From NCBI GenBank assembly GCA_021442155.1, contig CM038214.1, forward strand, positions 314,433,001-314,497,000: a stretch of DNA of 64,000 bases, written 5' to 3'. Below the pieces are notes generated by a model. It searched no databases. It had not been told where the DNA came from and saw only the letters and a program-made list of their open reading frames with translations. Positions 1 to 11,543 of the stretch are shown in pieces. Positions within the stretch are counted from its first letter, which is position 1. The number at the start of each line of letters is the position of its first letter. Both the position numbers and the translations under genes were made by a program. The stretch comes from Cymbidium sinense (taxonomy: Eukaryota > Streptophyta > Magnoliopsida > Asparagales > Orchidaceae).

Positions 1-90
1 ATGTTTTGCTGGTTAGTTGCTTATTTAATTCTTGTGATAGATTCTGGAACTTGGCCAGCTCTTGGCTATTGGTCGTTTGATTTAATTAAG

Positions 91-313
91 GTAAGTTGGC
101 TATGATGGCTAGGATGTTTTTGCTATTATCCTTTTGGCTGGTAGCACTATATGTGATTGTAACCCTTCTTTTGAAGTTTGGATGCTCACATATCATGTTG
201 CCCTTGAGATGAATGTCACCGAGCCTTATCTAAGATTTTTATCATTTTGTTCCTTTGTGTACTTAGCTTGTCCTTATTTCTAGATGCTTATCTGTATGTT
301 ATGTTCTTTGCAG
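91..313 (+). other. candidate cryptic intron in LINE 3' region
   Basis: A near-consensus plant donor (AAG|GTAAGT, intron starting at 91) is followed 223 bases later by a T-rich tract and TTCTTTGCAG|G (ending at 313). The paralogous copy keeps both signals at 11022 and 11253. The sites are visible in the sequence; splicing itself is inference. Confidence 0.3.
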
Positions 314-539
314 GTTTGTGGCAAGTTTTAGGGCTGTACGTGGTTTGTGCATCTCTTAGTAGATTTTGGGATATAGATGGATTTAGCTACCCTTCTTGGA
401 ATTTTATGTTGTTTCTTTCTTTTGCTTTGGTTTTCTAGTAATAGTTAGGGGATTTATCTCTTTAGGCTAATTGTAGATGTTTAAGCAGTAGTTTACAGAT
501 TTATCCCCTTTAAGGACCTTGCAACGCTTTCTTTTTTGC

Positions 540-545
540 AATAAA
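540..545 (+). promoter_or_regulatory. AATAAA poly(A) signal of LINE 3' end
   Basis: An AATAAA hexamer lies about 25 bases before the A-rich end of the LINE fragment. The same GGCAATAAAAT-like context occurs at 11500, 52462 and 63057. Confidence 0.55.
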
Positions 546-570
546 ATTCTCCCACTTTGATTTAAACACA

Positions 571-1067
571 ACCCTAAGAATGGGCAGAACCTTGACAACA
601 GGAATATCACTTTCAACCAGGCTCAGTCTAGATCTAGCGGTGGGGACGAAGGCGGAGGCGGTGGTTATTACAGTGGTGGTGGGGTATCTGGAGGTGCTGG
701 TGGATATGGAGGTGGTGGTCGGAGCAGTGGTGGTTATGGAGGAGAGAGGAGCGACGGAGGTTACAACCACGGTGGTGGCGGAGGGAGAGATTAGGGACGT
801 GATGGTCAATCCTGCTACTCGAGATGCTGGGGTGGTTTTGATTGTAATCGAAGAAACTAAAAAATGGTCGATCTGATCTACTACTTATGGAACTGTGTCC
901 TTAGAGTAGAGACAGTTCTAGTTATCTAGGGTTTTTTATTTGCTCTATGTGCGCTCATTTTCTGTATATGTCATCACTTGTCTCTTAGAAAACTTGGTGT
1001 GTTACTTGGTTGATGAATTCAGAAAGAAAAAATGTTGAATCTGAATAAGTTCTTTATTAAAAAAAAG
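571..1067 (+). pseudogene. glycine-rich RNA-binding protein 3' fragment, unit a
   Basis: From 579, in frame, the sequence encodes the end of an RRM (NGQNLDNRNIT, then NQAQSRSSGG) and a Gly/Tyr/Ser-rich tail with GGYGGGG, SSGGYGGERSDGGY and GGGGGRD. This is the order seen in plant GRP7/GRP8-type proteins, which bind RNA in cold and circadian responses. The N-terminal RRM with RNP1 and RNP2 is absent. A TAG interrupts the frame just after GGGGGRD, and the tail ends in NRRN followed by a stop. About 200 bases of 3' UTR follow, ending at GTTGAATCTGAAT and an A-run. The ATG-initiated frame at 580 is shifted by one base from this frame and is not the gene. The fragment cannot make a functional protein. 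Confidence 0.8.
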
Positions 1068-4000
1068 CCAAAAATCTTAAACCCTAAACTAAAACCTGAA
1101 TCCTAAACCCAAAACCTAAACCCTAAACCCTATGCCCTAAGCCCTAAACCCTAAATCCTAAAGCCTAAAACCTAAACCCTAAACCAAAAACCCTAAACCC
1201 TAAACCCCAAACCCTAAACCCTAAACTAACTATAAACCCTAAAAAGATAAAAACCAAAACCTAAAAATAAAATAAATACAAAAACATATACCAAAATAAA
1301 TAAAATAATAAAATAAAATAAAAAATAAACTAAAACCTAATCCTAAACCTAAACTTAAATAGAAAATAAAATAAAAAATAAAAACTAAATTAAAATAAAA
1401 TACATAAAAACCTAAACTAAACTAAAAAATATAAAACCTAAATTAAATAAAAACTAAAATTAAAATAAAAATAAAATAAAACTAAATTAAAAAAATAAAA
1501 ACTAAATAAAAACTTAAGCCTAAAAAAAAAAACCTAAAAATAAATAAAAAAAGAAAACCTAAATCCTAAACTTTAAATAGAAATAACATAAACCTAAACC
1601 AAAAACTAAAGTAAACTAAACTTAAATAATTAAAACCTAAACCTAAACCTAAACTAAATAAAATGAAATAAACTAAAAAATAAAACCTAAAAATAAACCT
1701 GAAATAAAATATTAAAACCTAAACCTAAAACATAATAAACCTAAACCTGACGAAAATGAAAAATAAACCTAAACCTAAAAATAAAATGAAAATAAAACTA
1801 AACTAAAAAATAAACTCAAACCTAAACCTATGCCTAAAAAGTAAGCTAAAATAAAAAACCTAAACTAAAATAAATAAACTAAACTAAATAAAAAAATAAA
1901 CCAAAATTAAAATTAAAGAAAAATAATTAAAAAATAATCAACATTAACCTAAACATACTACTTTACTCAATATTAAAAAAAATTAAAAAATATAAAATAT
2001 AAAAAAAACCTTAAACCTAAACCCAAAATGCTAAACCCTAAACCTACAACCCTAAACCTTCAACCCTAAATCCTAAAACCCTAAACCTCAAACCCAAAAC
2101 CCTAAAACATAATCCTTAAAACCTTAAATCCTAAACCCTAAACCCTAAACTCTGTTAAAAAAAAACCTTAAACTCTAAACCCTAAACCCTAAACTAAAAC
2201 CTAAACCCTAAACCTTAAACTTAAATCCTAAGCACTAAACCCTAGAAACCCTAAACCCTAAACACTAAACCCTAAACCCTAAACCCTAAACCATTAAACC
2301 CTAAACCATAAACCCTAAGCCCGTAACCCTAAAACATAAACCTAAATTAGAAATAAAATAAAATATAATAATAACTTAAACTAAATCCTAAACCTATACT
2401 TGAACCTAAAAATAAAATAAAATGGAAAATAAAAACTAAATTAAAATTAAATAAATGAAAACCTAAACAAAATAAAAAAATAATATAAACCTAAAAATAA
2501 AAAACCTAAATAAAATAAAAACTAAACCTAAAATAAAAATAAAATAAACCTAAGATAAAATCAAATAAAAAATAAATAAAAACCTAAACCTAAAAAATAA
2601 ACTTAAAAATAAAACTTGAAAAGTAAGTTAAAAATAACACATTAACCATAAGCTAAAAAAAACCTAAACCTAAAATAAAAAATAAATAAATAAAAAAAAT
2701 AAACCTAAACCTAAACTAAAATAACTAAAATCTAAACCAAAACCTAATATAAACTAAACCTAAACCTAAACCTAAACTAAATAAAATAAACTAAACTAAA
2801 AATAAACCTAATCCTAATATAAATAATAAAATCTAAAATAACAACCTAAAACCTAAACCTAAAAAAATAAAATAAAAACCTAAACCTAAACCTAATAAAT
2901 AGAAATTAAACCTAAACCTAAAAAATAAAATAAAAATAAAACTAGATTGAGAAATTAACCTAAACCTAAAAAATAAACCAAAATAAAAGAAACCTAAACT
3001 AAAATAAATTAACCTACTATAAATAAGCTAAACTAAATAAAAATATAAAATAAAATAAAATAAAATAAATAATAAATAAACTAAATAAACCAAAACCTAC
3101 CGATTTAATTATATTTTTTTTAAAAAAACCCTAAACTCTAAACTAAAAAATAAAACAAAAAATAAACCTAAAACCTAAACCTAAAAAAATAAAATAAAAA
3201 CATAAACTTAAACCTGAAAGTAGAAAATAAAACCAAAATCTAAAAAATAAAATAAAAATAAAAATAAACTAAAAAATAAACTTAAACCAAAACCTAAACC
3301 TAAAAAATAAACTAAAATAGAAAACCTAAACTAAAATAAATAAAGTAAATTTAATAAAAATAAAACTAAATCTAAATAAATAATAAATAATAAAAAACTA
3401 AAATAATTAAAAAATAAACAAATAAACCTAAACCTACCAATTTACTTAATTTAAAAAAAAAACCTAACACTAAACCCTAATCCCTAAACTACAACCATAA
3501 ACCCTAAACTCTAAACCCTGAAACCCTAAACCCCAAACCCTAAACCCCAAGCCCTAAAATCCTAAATCCTAAACCTTAAACCCTAAACCCTAAACCCTAA
3601 ACTCTAAACCCCAAACTCTGTTAAAAAAACCTTAAACCCTAAACCCTAAATTAAAACCTAAACCCTAAACGCTAAACCCTAAAGACCTTAAACTCTAAAC
3701 ACTGAATCGTAAACCCTAAACCCTAAACCCTAAAACCCTAAACAATAAACCCTAAACCCTAAAACCTAAACCTAAATAATAAAATAAAATCAAAACATAA
3801 ACTTAAACCTAAAACTAAACGTAAACCTAAACCTAAAAATAAACTAAAATTGAAAATAAAAACTAAACTAAAATAAAATAATTAAAAACCTAAACTAAAA
3901 ATAAAATAAAATAAAAATAAAAATAATAAACTTATATAAAATAAAAACTAAACTTAAAATAATAATAAAATAGGACTAAGATAAAATAAAATAAATACTA

Positions 4001-6570
4001 AATAAAAACCTTAACCTAAGAAATAAACTAGAAAATAAATAAATAATAACACCTAAACCGTAAACTAAAAAAAATTTAAACCTAAAATAAAAATAAAATA
4101 AACAAAATAAAATAAACCTAAACTTAAACTAAAATAAATCAAACCTAATCCTAAACCTAACTTAAACTAAATAAAATAAAATAAAGTAAAAATAAACCTA
4201 TGTCTAAACTAAAAAATAAAATGTAAAAATAAACCTAAAATAACAACCTTAAACCCAAAGCAAAAAAAATAAAATAAAAACCTTAACCTAAACCTAATAA
4301 TAAAAAAATAAAACATAAACCTAAAAAATAAAATAAAAATAAAACTAAACTACAAAATAAACCTAAACCTAAAAAATAATCTAAAATTAAAAAACCTAAA
4401 CTAAAATAAATAAACTAAACTAAATAAAAATAAATAAACATAAATAAAAATTAAAAATAAAATAAATTAAAATAAAAAAATAAACTAAATAAACCTAAAC
4501 TTACCAATTTACTTATTTTTTTTAAAAAACCATAAACCCTAAACTAAAAAATACGACCTAAAAATAAACTTAAAATAAAAACCTAAAACCTAAACCTAAA
4601 AAAAACAAAATAAAAACCTAAACCTAAACCTAAAAATATAACATAAAACCTAAACCAAAAAAATCAAAAAAAAAAAAAACTAAACTAAACTAAAAAATAA
4701 AGCTAAAGCTAAACATAAACATAAAAATATACTAAAATAAAAAACCTAAACTAAAATAAATAAAGTTAACTAAAAAAAGGAAAAAATAAATATAAATAAA
4801 AAATTATAATAAACTAAAATAAATAAAAAATAAACTAAATAAACCTAAACCTACCAGTTTACTTAATTTTAAAAAAATCCTAACTCTAATTCTAACCCTA
4901 GACCTTAAACCCTAAACCCTAAATATACAACCCTAAATCCTAAAATCCAAAACCACAAGCCCTAAACCCTAAACCCTAAACAATAAACCCTAAACCCTAA
5001 AACCCTAAACCTTAAACCTTAAACCATAAACCATAAACCCTAAACCCAAAACTATGTTAAAAAAACCTTAAACCCTAAACCTTAAACCCTAAACCCTAAA
5101 CCCTATACTAAAACCTAAACCCTAAGCCTTAAACATTATACCCTAAACCCTAAACCCTAAAACCCTAAACCATAAACCCTAAACCCAATACTAAAACCTA
5201 AACGCTAAACCCTAAACATTATACCCTAAACCCTAAAACCCTAAAACTTTAAACCATAAACCCTAAACCCTAAAACTTAAACCTAAATAGAAAAATAAAA
5301 TAAAATAAACTAAAAACCTAAACTAAATCTAAGCCTAAACTTAAACCTAAATCGAAACCAAAACCTAAAAAAAAATATAATAGAAAATAAAATCTAAACT
5401 AAAATAAGATAAATAAAAAATCAAAACTAAACAAAATAAAAAAATAAACCAAAAAAAAAACACTAAACATAAAATAAAAATAAAATAAACCTAAGATAAA
5501 AAAAATAAAAACTAAATAAGAACCTAAACCTAAAAAATAAACCTAAAAATAAATAAAAAACAACACCTAAACCCTAAACTAAAAAAATATCCTAAACCCA
5601 AAATAAAAAAAAAATAAACAAAATAAAATAAAGATAAACCTAAACTAAAATAAACTAAACTAAAATAAATAAAACCTTAACCAAAACCTAAAATAAACTA
5701 AACCTAAACCTAAACCTAAACTAAATAAAATAAAATAAAGTAAAAATAAACCTAAGCCTAAACTAAAAAATAAAACCTAAAAATAAACCAAAAATAACAA
5801 CCTAAAACATAAACCTAAAAAAAATTTAAAAAAACTTCAACCTAAAACTAATTATAAAAAATAAAACCTAAACCTAAAAAATAAAATAAAAATAAAACTA
5901 AACTAAAAAATAAACCTGAACCTAAAACTAATCCTAAAAAATATACTAAAATAAAAAAACCTAAATAAAATAAATAAATTTAATATAAATAAATTAAACT
6001 AAATAAAAATAAACATACACCTAAATAAAAATAAAAAATAAAATAAATAAATAATAAACTAAATAAACTAAATAACCTAAACCTACTGGTTTACATAATT
6101 TTTTTTAAAAAAAAATCCTAAACCCTAAACTCTAAACCCTAAACTCTGAAAGGCCTAAACCATAAATCATAAACCCTAAACCCTAAACTCTAAACCCTAA
6201 ACCCTAAACCTAGAATGTAAACCTTAAACCCTAAACCCTAAACCTAGAACTCTAAACCCTAAACCTTATACCCTAAAAAACCATAAACTTTAAACCCCAA
6301 ACCCTAAACCCTAAAACCCTATACCCCTAAACCCTAAACACTAAAAACCTTAAACCCTAAATCCTAAACACTAAGCCCTAAATCGTAAACCCTAAACCTA
6401 AAAAGCTTAAACCATAAAATCGTAAACCCTAAACCTTGAACACTAAACTTTAACCCTAAACCCTAAACCCTAAACCCCAAACCCTAAATGTAAACCTAAA
6501 GTAACTAGATAAATTAAAAAAAGAAACCTAAACCCTAGAACCTAATAAACCTAAACCTAAACCTAAACCC
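1068..6570 (+). repeat. degenerate telomere-like satellite array
   Basis: There is no gene here. CCCTAAA-dense blocks (about 1080-1260, 2005-2340, 3460-3770, 4875-5275 and 6110-6490) alternate with AT-rich blocks of CCTAAA, ACTAAA and AATAAA words. Spacer motifs at 1951, 3093, 3430, 4497, 4847 and 6079 mark the switches. The runs of perfect heptamers are only a few units long, so this is not a fresh chromosome end. A local duplication with a period of 83 bases (AAACATTATA at 5131 and 5214) is missing from the paralogous segment. The last 90 bases form the conserved leader found before most GRP units. Confidence 0.9.
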
Positions 6571-7059
6571 TGAGAATGGGTAGAACCTTGATGATAGGAA
6601 CATCACTGTAATGCAAGCTCAGTCTAGATTTGGCGATGGAGGAGAAGGTGTAGGCGGCGGTTATCATAGTAGTTGTGGGGGAAATGGAGGAGCTGGTGGA
6701 TATGGAGGTGGTGGTCAGAGCAGTGGTGATTATGGAGGTATGAGGAGCGACAGATGTTAGAGCCGTGGTGGTGGTGGAGGGAGAGATCGGGGATATGATG
6801 GTGGATCCGGCTACTCGAGAGGTTGGGTGGTTCTGATGGGAATTAAAGAAACTGATGAATGGCTGATAAGATCTACTGGTTATCTAACTGAGCCTTCACA
6901 ATACAAATGGTTCTAATTATCTAAATTTTTTGATTTTCTCTAAGCATTCTCATTTTTTATCTATATTGTCACTTATGTCATAGAAAACTTAGTGTGTTAC
7001 TTGTTGAGGAAATCAAATAGAAGAAATTTTGGATATGAATTTGTTCAAACTTTAAAAAA
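6571..7059 (+). pseudogene. glycine-rich RNA-binding protein 3' fragment, unit b
   Basis: From 6575 the frame has the RRM end with the Gln codon mutated to TAG (NG*NLDDRNITV), then AQSR and a glycine-rich tail (GGAGGYGGGGQSS). A second stop lies near 6760, and GGGGGRDRGYDGGSGYSRG follows before a frameshift destroys the expected GSDGNWRN ending. The 3' UTR ends with AATAGAAGAAATTTT and ATATGAATTTG, a subtype shared with unit f at 17245. That subtype link supports the segmental duplication. Only the RRM end and the tail are present. Confidence 0.8.
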
Positions 7060-8160
7060 TAAAAAATAAAACCCTAAATAAAAAACCTAAACCCTAAACC
7101 TAAAAAACCTAAACCTAAACCCAAACCTAAAATAATAAATAAATAAACCTAAACTCTAAAACCTAAACCTAAAACCTTAAATAATCCTAAATAAACCCTA
7201 AACTAAAATAAAACCTAAAATAAAATAAAATAAATAAATAAACCTAAAAAAAATAAAATAAATAAATAAAATAAATAAAACCTAAACCTAAAAAAAATAA
7301 ACCTAAAAATAAAATAAACTAAAATAAACTAAAATAAAAACCTAAACCTAAACTAAAAAATAAAACCTAAATAAAATAAAAAATAAACCTAAAATAAAAT
7401 AAATAAAACCTAAAATAAAATAAATAAAACCTAAATAAAACCTAAACCTAAAAATAAACCTAAAAAATAAAACCTAAAACCTAAAATAAAAATAAACCTA
7501 AATAAAATAAAATAAACCTAAAACCTAAAATAAATAAAATAAAAAACCTAAAATAAACTAAAAAATAATAAACTAAATAAACTAAACCTAAACCTAAAAT
7601 AAAAAATAAATCCTAAACTAAAATAAAAAATAAATAAACTAAATAAAAAAAATAAAAATAAAAATAAAAAACCTAAATAATAAAAAAAATAAACTAAATA
7701 AACCTAAAATAAATTAAATTTAAACCTAAAAATTAATCCCTAAATCCTAAACCCTAAACCCTAAACCTTAAGCCCTAAACCCTAAACCCTAAACCCTAAA
7801 ACCCAAACCCTAAACCCTAAATTAACCCTAAGCCCTAAACTAACCCTAAACCCTTACCTAACCCTAAACCCTTACCTAACCCTAAATCGTTAACCTTAAA
7901 TCCTAAACCATAAACCATAAGAACCCAAAACCCTAAACCCTAAACACTAAAACTTAAACCCTAAACCCTAAGCCCTAAGACATAAATCGTAACCCTAAAC
8001 CCTAAACCCTAAACCCTAAACCATAAACCCTAAACCCTATACCATAAACCCTAACCCTAAACCCTAAACCTAAGATAAAACCTAAGGAAACTAAATAACT
8101 AAAAAAATAAGCTTAAGCCTTAAAACCTAATAAACCTAAACCTAAACTTAAATCTAAACC
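7060..8160 (+). repeat. degenerate telomere-like array
   Basis: AT-rich CCTAAA/AATAAA words fill about 7060-7735 and a CCCTAAA-dense block about 7736-8070. A duplicated CCCTTACCTAACCCTAAA word lies near 7850-7888. The final 90 bases, with CCTAAGGAAACTAAATAA, match the leader of unit g at about 20160-20239. I see no gene. Confidence 0.9.
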
Positions 8161-8635
8161 CTAATAATGGCCAGAACCTTGACAGAGAACATCAACGCAA
8201 GTAGGAAATCTTGATCTTGTGGAAAGTGAAAAGGCTAATCGCAATGGTGGTGGGGGATTTGGATGTGCTAGCGAATATGGAGGTGGTGGATGGAGTAGTA
8301 GTAGTTTTGGAGGCGAGAGGAGTGATTGAGGTTATAGTCGAGGTAGTGGCAGAGGGATAGATCAGAAATATGATTGTCGATCCTACTGCTCGAGAGGTAG
8401 TGATGGTCCTGATGGGAACTGGAGAAACTGAAGAATGGTTGATCCGATCTACTGCTTATGGAACTATGTCTTTATAGTAGAGATTATTTTAGTTATCTAG
8501 GGTTTTTGATTTGCTATATCGATGCTCATTTTTGATCTATGTCATCATTTGTGTCTTTGAAAACTTGGTGCGCTACTTGGTTGTTGAAATCAAAAAGAAG
8601 AAATGTTGAATATGAATTTGTTCTCTACTTAAAAA
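8161..8635 (+). pseudogene. glycine-rich RNA-binding protein 3' fragment, unit c
   Basis: The RRM end is recognisable (NGQNL) but small deletions scramble the next 80 bases. The glycine-rich tail is clear from about 8245 (NGGGGFG, EYGGGGWSSSSFGGERSD). A stop follows SD, and the C-terminus ends in GPDGNWRN and TGA, the best preserved GRP-type C-terminus in the window. The 3' UTR ends in GTTGAATATGAATTTGTTC and an A-rich stretch, as in unit g, its partner in the segmental duplication. Confidence 0.78.
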
Positions 8636-8886
8636 TAATTTAAACCTTAAACCCTAAAGCCTAAACATTGAACTCTAAACCCTAACCTTTAACCCTAAAC
8701 CTTAAAAGTATAAAACCTAAAATCCTAAATCATAAACTCTAACCCTAAACCCTAAGCTCTAAACTCTAAACCCTAAATCCTAAACCCTAAACTCCAAACC
8801 CTTAACTTAAACCTAAAGTAAGTAAATAAATTAAAAAATAAACCTAAACCATAAAACCTAATAAACATAAACCTAAACTTAAACCC
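8636..8886 (+). repeat. short CCCTAAA-dense block with unit leader
   Basis: About 170 bases of degenerate CCCTAAA are followed by the conserved leader containing AAATAAATTAAAAAATAAAC and AACCTAATAAAC. This is the shortest gap between two GRP units in the window. Confidence 0.9.
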
Positions 8887-9325
8887 TAAGAATGGGCAAA
8901 ACCTTGATGATAGGAACATCACCATCAACTAGGCTTAGCCTAGATCTGGACTTGCTGGTGGATATGGAGGTCATGGTCAGTGCAATGGAGGTTATGGAGG
9001 TAGGAAGAGCGATGAAAGTTACAACCATGGTGGTGGCGAAGGGATAGATCAGGGATATGATGGTGGATCCAGCTGCTCAAGAGGCTGGGGTGGTTCTGAT
9101 GGGAGGTAGAGAAACTAAAGAACGGTCGATTCCATCTGCTACTTATGGAACTTTATCTTTACAACAGAGATGATTCTAGTTATCTAGGGTTTTGGATTTG
9201 CTCTATGCGTGCTCATTTTTTAACTATGTCATCACTTGTGTCTTAGAAAATTTGGGGTGTTACTTGGTTGATGAAATCAAAAAGAAGAAATGTTGAATCT
9301 AAATTTTTCTCTATTAAACAAAAAC
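8887..9325 (+). pseudogene. glycine-rich RNA-binding protein 3' fragment, unit d
   Basis: From 8890 the frame reads NGQNLDDRNITIN, then a stop in place of Gln and another shortly after. An internal deletion joins the RRM end (codons PRSG) directly to LAGGYGGHG, removing about 70 bases of the early glycine tail present in other units. The distal tail keeps YNHGGGEG and GYDGGSSCSRGWGGSDG. The 3' UTR and short A-tail are conserved. It is non-functional. Confidence 0.78.
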
Positions 9326-10527
9326 TAAAAACCCTAACCTCTAAATTAAAACCTGAACCCTAAACCCTAAACCCTAAACCTTAAAACCCTAAACCCTAAA
9401 CCCTAATCCCTAAACCCTAAAACCTACAACTCTAAACCCTAAACCCTAAACCCCAAACCCCAAACCCCAAACCCTAAATACTTAAAAACCAAAACATAAA
9501 CTAAATAAACCCAAAAAATAAAAATAAATGAAAAACCTAAACCTAAATAAAATAAAAAAATAAAATAAAATAAAAACCTAAACTAAAACCTAAAGGTAAA
9601 TATAAAAATAATATAAAATAAACTAATAAAAATAAACTAAAATAAAATAAATAGAAACATAAACTAAACTAAAACTTAAAATAAACCTAAGAATAAAAAA
9701 CCTAAAAAATATAATAACTAAACATAAAATAAAAATAAATTAAACTTAACAAAAAAACCTAAACCTAAAAAATAAACCTTAAAATAAAACCTATACCCTA
9801 AACTAAAAAAAAAACCAAAACTAAAAATAATAATAAAATAAAGAAAAAAAAAAAAACCTAAACCTAAACTAAAATAAATAAAACCTAAAGCTAAACCTAA
9901 ACTAAATAAAATAAAATAAACTAAAAATAAACCTAAACCCAAACTAAAAAATAAAACCGAAACATAAACTTAAAATAAAAACCTAAAACCTAAACCTAAA
10001 AAAATAAAATGAAAACCTAAACCTAAACCTAAAAATAAAAAATAAAAATTAAACCTAAAAAATTAAATAAAAATAAAACTCAACTAAAAATTAAACCTAA
10101 ACCTAAACCTAAAAAATAAACTAAAATAAAAAACCTAAACTAAATAAAAATAAAAAATAGACCTAAATAAAAATAAAAAATAAAATAAACTAAAATAAAT
10201 AAAAAATAAACTAAATATACCTAAATATATAGATTTATTTAATCTTTAAAAAAAACCATAAACAATAAAACCTAAAGCCTAAAGCCTAAACCATAAACCT
10301 TAAAACTTTAAACCCTAAAAAACTCTAAACCCTAAACTGTAAACCCTAACCCTAATCCCTAAAACCTAAAAGCATAAACACTGAAACCCTAAACCCTAAA
10401 CCCCAAACCCTAGTCCTAAACCCTAAAACCTAAGCCCCAAACCCTAAACCTAAACCTAAAGTAACTAAATAAATTAAAAAAATAAACTTAAACCTTAAAA
10501 CCTAATAAACCTAAACACTAAGAATGG
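9326..10527 (+). repeat. degenerate telomere-like array
   Basis: A CCCTAAA-dense block (about 9355-9480) passes into an AT-rich block with the standard monomer order and a weak spacer variant near 10221, then a second dense block at about 10260-10440. The conserved GRP leader occupies about 10450-10527, but a LINE interrupts it before the GRP unit begins. The minus-strand frame at 9718-9942 is a Gly/Leu/Phe shadow of the repeat, not a gene. Confidence 0.9.
10513..10527 (+). repeat. target-site duplication, left copy
   Basis: AAACACTAAGAATGG here matches AAACCCTAAGAATGG at 11529-11543 with one mismatch over 15 bases. The two copies flank the LINE. Confidence 0.8.
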
Positions 10528-11021
10528 TATCTCCTTCTTATGGAGGTAGTGATTATTTCTGGTTGGTACTATTGAGCTTTGGTTGGCCTCTCATTTTGGT
10601 GGCTCTCTCCTCTTGTTGGTCTCTTGCTGTGTTGGTTTTAAGATGGCCTGGTGATTGGCAGTCTTTGGAGGTTGTTTGTTTGCCTTTTTCCCTAGCCTCT
10701 TTTTTTCCCTGTGAGGGTTTATTGGCTGGTGGTTGCTTAGTGGTTGTGTTTTTTCCTACCTTTTGCTTCAAGTTTTGGCTATCTGGAATCATGATTATTG
10801 GTTAAGCCTGACCATGGGCTTTGTTCCTTCGTCGACTGAGTTACTCTCTCTGGATTTGATTCCCACCATTTAGTTTTCGTTCCCCTTTTTTGGTGGTTTT
10901 TTTGAAGTTTTTTTTTGGTGTTTTGTTGTTATTGGTCAATATTGTCATTTCTTTTTGTTGTGGGATGAACTTGTATGTGGTTTTGGTTGTTCTTGGCTAT
11001 TGGTTATTTTGTTTAATCAAG

Positions 11022-11253
11022 GTAAGTTGGCTATGATGGCTAGGATGTTTCCCTTATTATCTTTTTCGGCTGGTAGCACCATATGTGATTGTAACCCTTC
11101 TTTTGAAGTCTGGATGCTCAAATATCCTACTACCCCTTGAAATGAATGTGACTGAGCCTGAGCTGTATCTAAGATTTTTATCATTTTGTTCATTTTGAGT
11201 ACTTAGCTTGTCCTTATTTCTAAATGCTTATCTCTATGTTAAGTTCTTTCCAG
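11022..11253 (+). other. candidate cryptic intron in LINE 3' region, second copy
   Basis: The donor CAAG|GTAAGT at 11022 and the acceptor TTCTTTCCAG|G ending at 11253 match the pair at 91 and 313, with a span of 232 bases. It is a candidate only. Confidence 0.3.
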
Positions 11254-11499
11254 GTTTGTGGCAGGTTTTAGGGCTATAGGTGGTTTGTGCATCTCTTAGA
11301 AGATTTTGGGATATAGATGGCTTTCACAGCCCTTCTTGGAATTTTGTATTATTTTTTTCTTAGTTTTTCTCTTTTCTTTCTTTTGTTTGGTTTTCTTGTA
11401 ATGGGTAGGGGATTTATCTCTTTAGGCTAATTGTAGATCTTTGAGTAGTAGTTTAGAGATTTATCCTATTTAAGGACCATGTAACCCATTCTTTTTGGC

Positions 11500-11505
11500 A
11501 ATAAA
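11500..11505 (+). promoter_or_regulatory. AATAAA poly(A) signal of LINE
   Basis: AATAAA occurs in the context GGCAATAAAATTC about 20 bases before the A-tail. Confidence 0.55.
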
Positions 11506-11528
11506 ATTCTCCAACTTTTGATTTAAAA

Positions 11529-11543
11529 AAACCCTAAGAATGG
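11529..11543 (+). repeat. target-site duplication, right copy
   Basis: AAACCCTAAGAATGG pairs with 10513-10527. It overlaps the first codons of GRP unit e. Confidence 0.8.

Larger units (their letters stand above)
1..570 (+). mobile_element. 3' end of an L1-type LINE (5' part outside window or truncated)
   Basis: This is the T/G-rich 3' terminal region of a non-LTR retrotransposon. It matches 10955-11530 closely, for example around the GGTAAGTTGGCTATGATGG and GTGATTGTAACCCTTCTTTT words. It also shares its terminal module (GGGGATTTA, CTTTAGGCT, TTAAGGACCTT, then AATAAA) with the ends of the LINEs at 52502 and 63100. No RT domain lies in this piece. It ends in a short A-rich tail joined directly to a GRP-gene fragment at the same junction as in the copy ending at 11530, so the pair was duplicated as a unit. 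The left edge cannot be judged because the window starts inside the element. A 63-codon open frame at 247-438 is Leu/Phe-rich and not conserved. Confidence 0.8.
1..8635 (+). repeat. segmental duplication, left copy
   Basis: The order LINE 3' end, GRP unit, about 5.5 kb array, GRP unit, array, GRP unit recurs at about 10955-20744. Paired landmarks include the flank after the GRP unit (1075 and 11930), a CTTTACTCAAT spacer variant (1951 and 12817), ACCTACCRRTTTA spacers (3093/14002, 3430/14326, 4497/15490, 4847/15862, 6079/17026) and the leader CCTAAGGAAACTAAATAA before units c and g. The left end lies outside the window. Confidence 0.8.
10528..11530 (+). mobile_element. 5'-truncated L1-type LINE inserted in a GRP unit
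   Basis: About 1 kb of LINE 3' region is present, T/G-rich, with no RT or RNase H. Its last 570 bases match 1-570. The 5' end abuts the GRP-unit leader, and the 3' end has AATAAA at 11500 and a short A-tail followed by the rest of the GRP unit. The 15-base target-site duplication shows insertion by target-primed reverse transcription with 5' truncation. Open frames at 10524-10805 and 10955-11140 are hydrophobic by-products of T-rich sequence and are not conserved between copies. Confidence 0.85.

Noticed and set aside
580..876. ATG-initiated frames over the GRP units (580-876, 20245-20583, 32417-32752 and minus-strand 510-809)
   Set aside because: They are one base out of, or opposite to, the frame that matches the GRP RRM end and glycine tail. 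Their Val/Met/Glu-rich or Thr/Ser-rich products are composition shadows of GGN repeats.
1068..6570. A true chromosome end (functional telomere)
   Set aside because: Perfect CCCTAAA runs are only a few units long, separated by diverged monomers, gene fragments and LINEs. Orientation never leads to an end. This is interstitial or subtelomeric degenerate repeat.
9718..9942. Minus-strand Phe/Leu/Gly-rich open frames in the arrays (also 35686-35874)
   Set aside because: They translate TTTAGG, TTTATTT and GGTTT repeats; there is no conservation in paralogous array segments.
10524..10805. A 93-codon frame starting at the GRP/LINE junction, suggesting a fusion gene
   Set aside because: The ATG belongs to the target-site duplication (AAGAATGG) and the rest is T-rich LINE 3' region; the arrangement is accidental.
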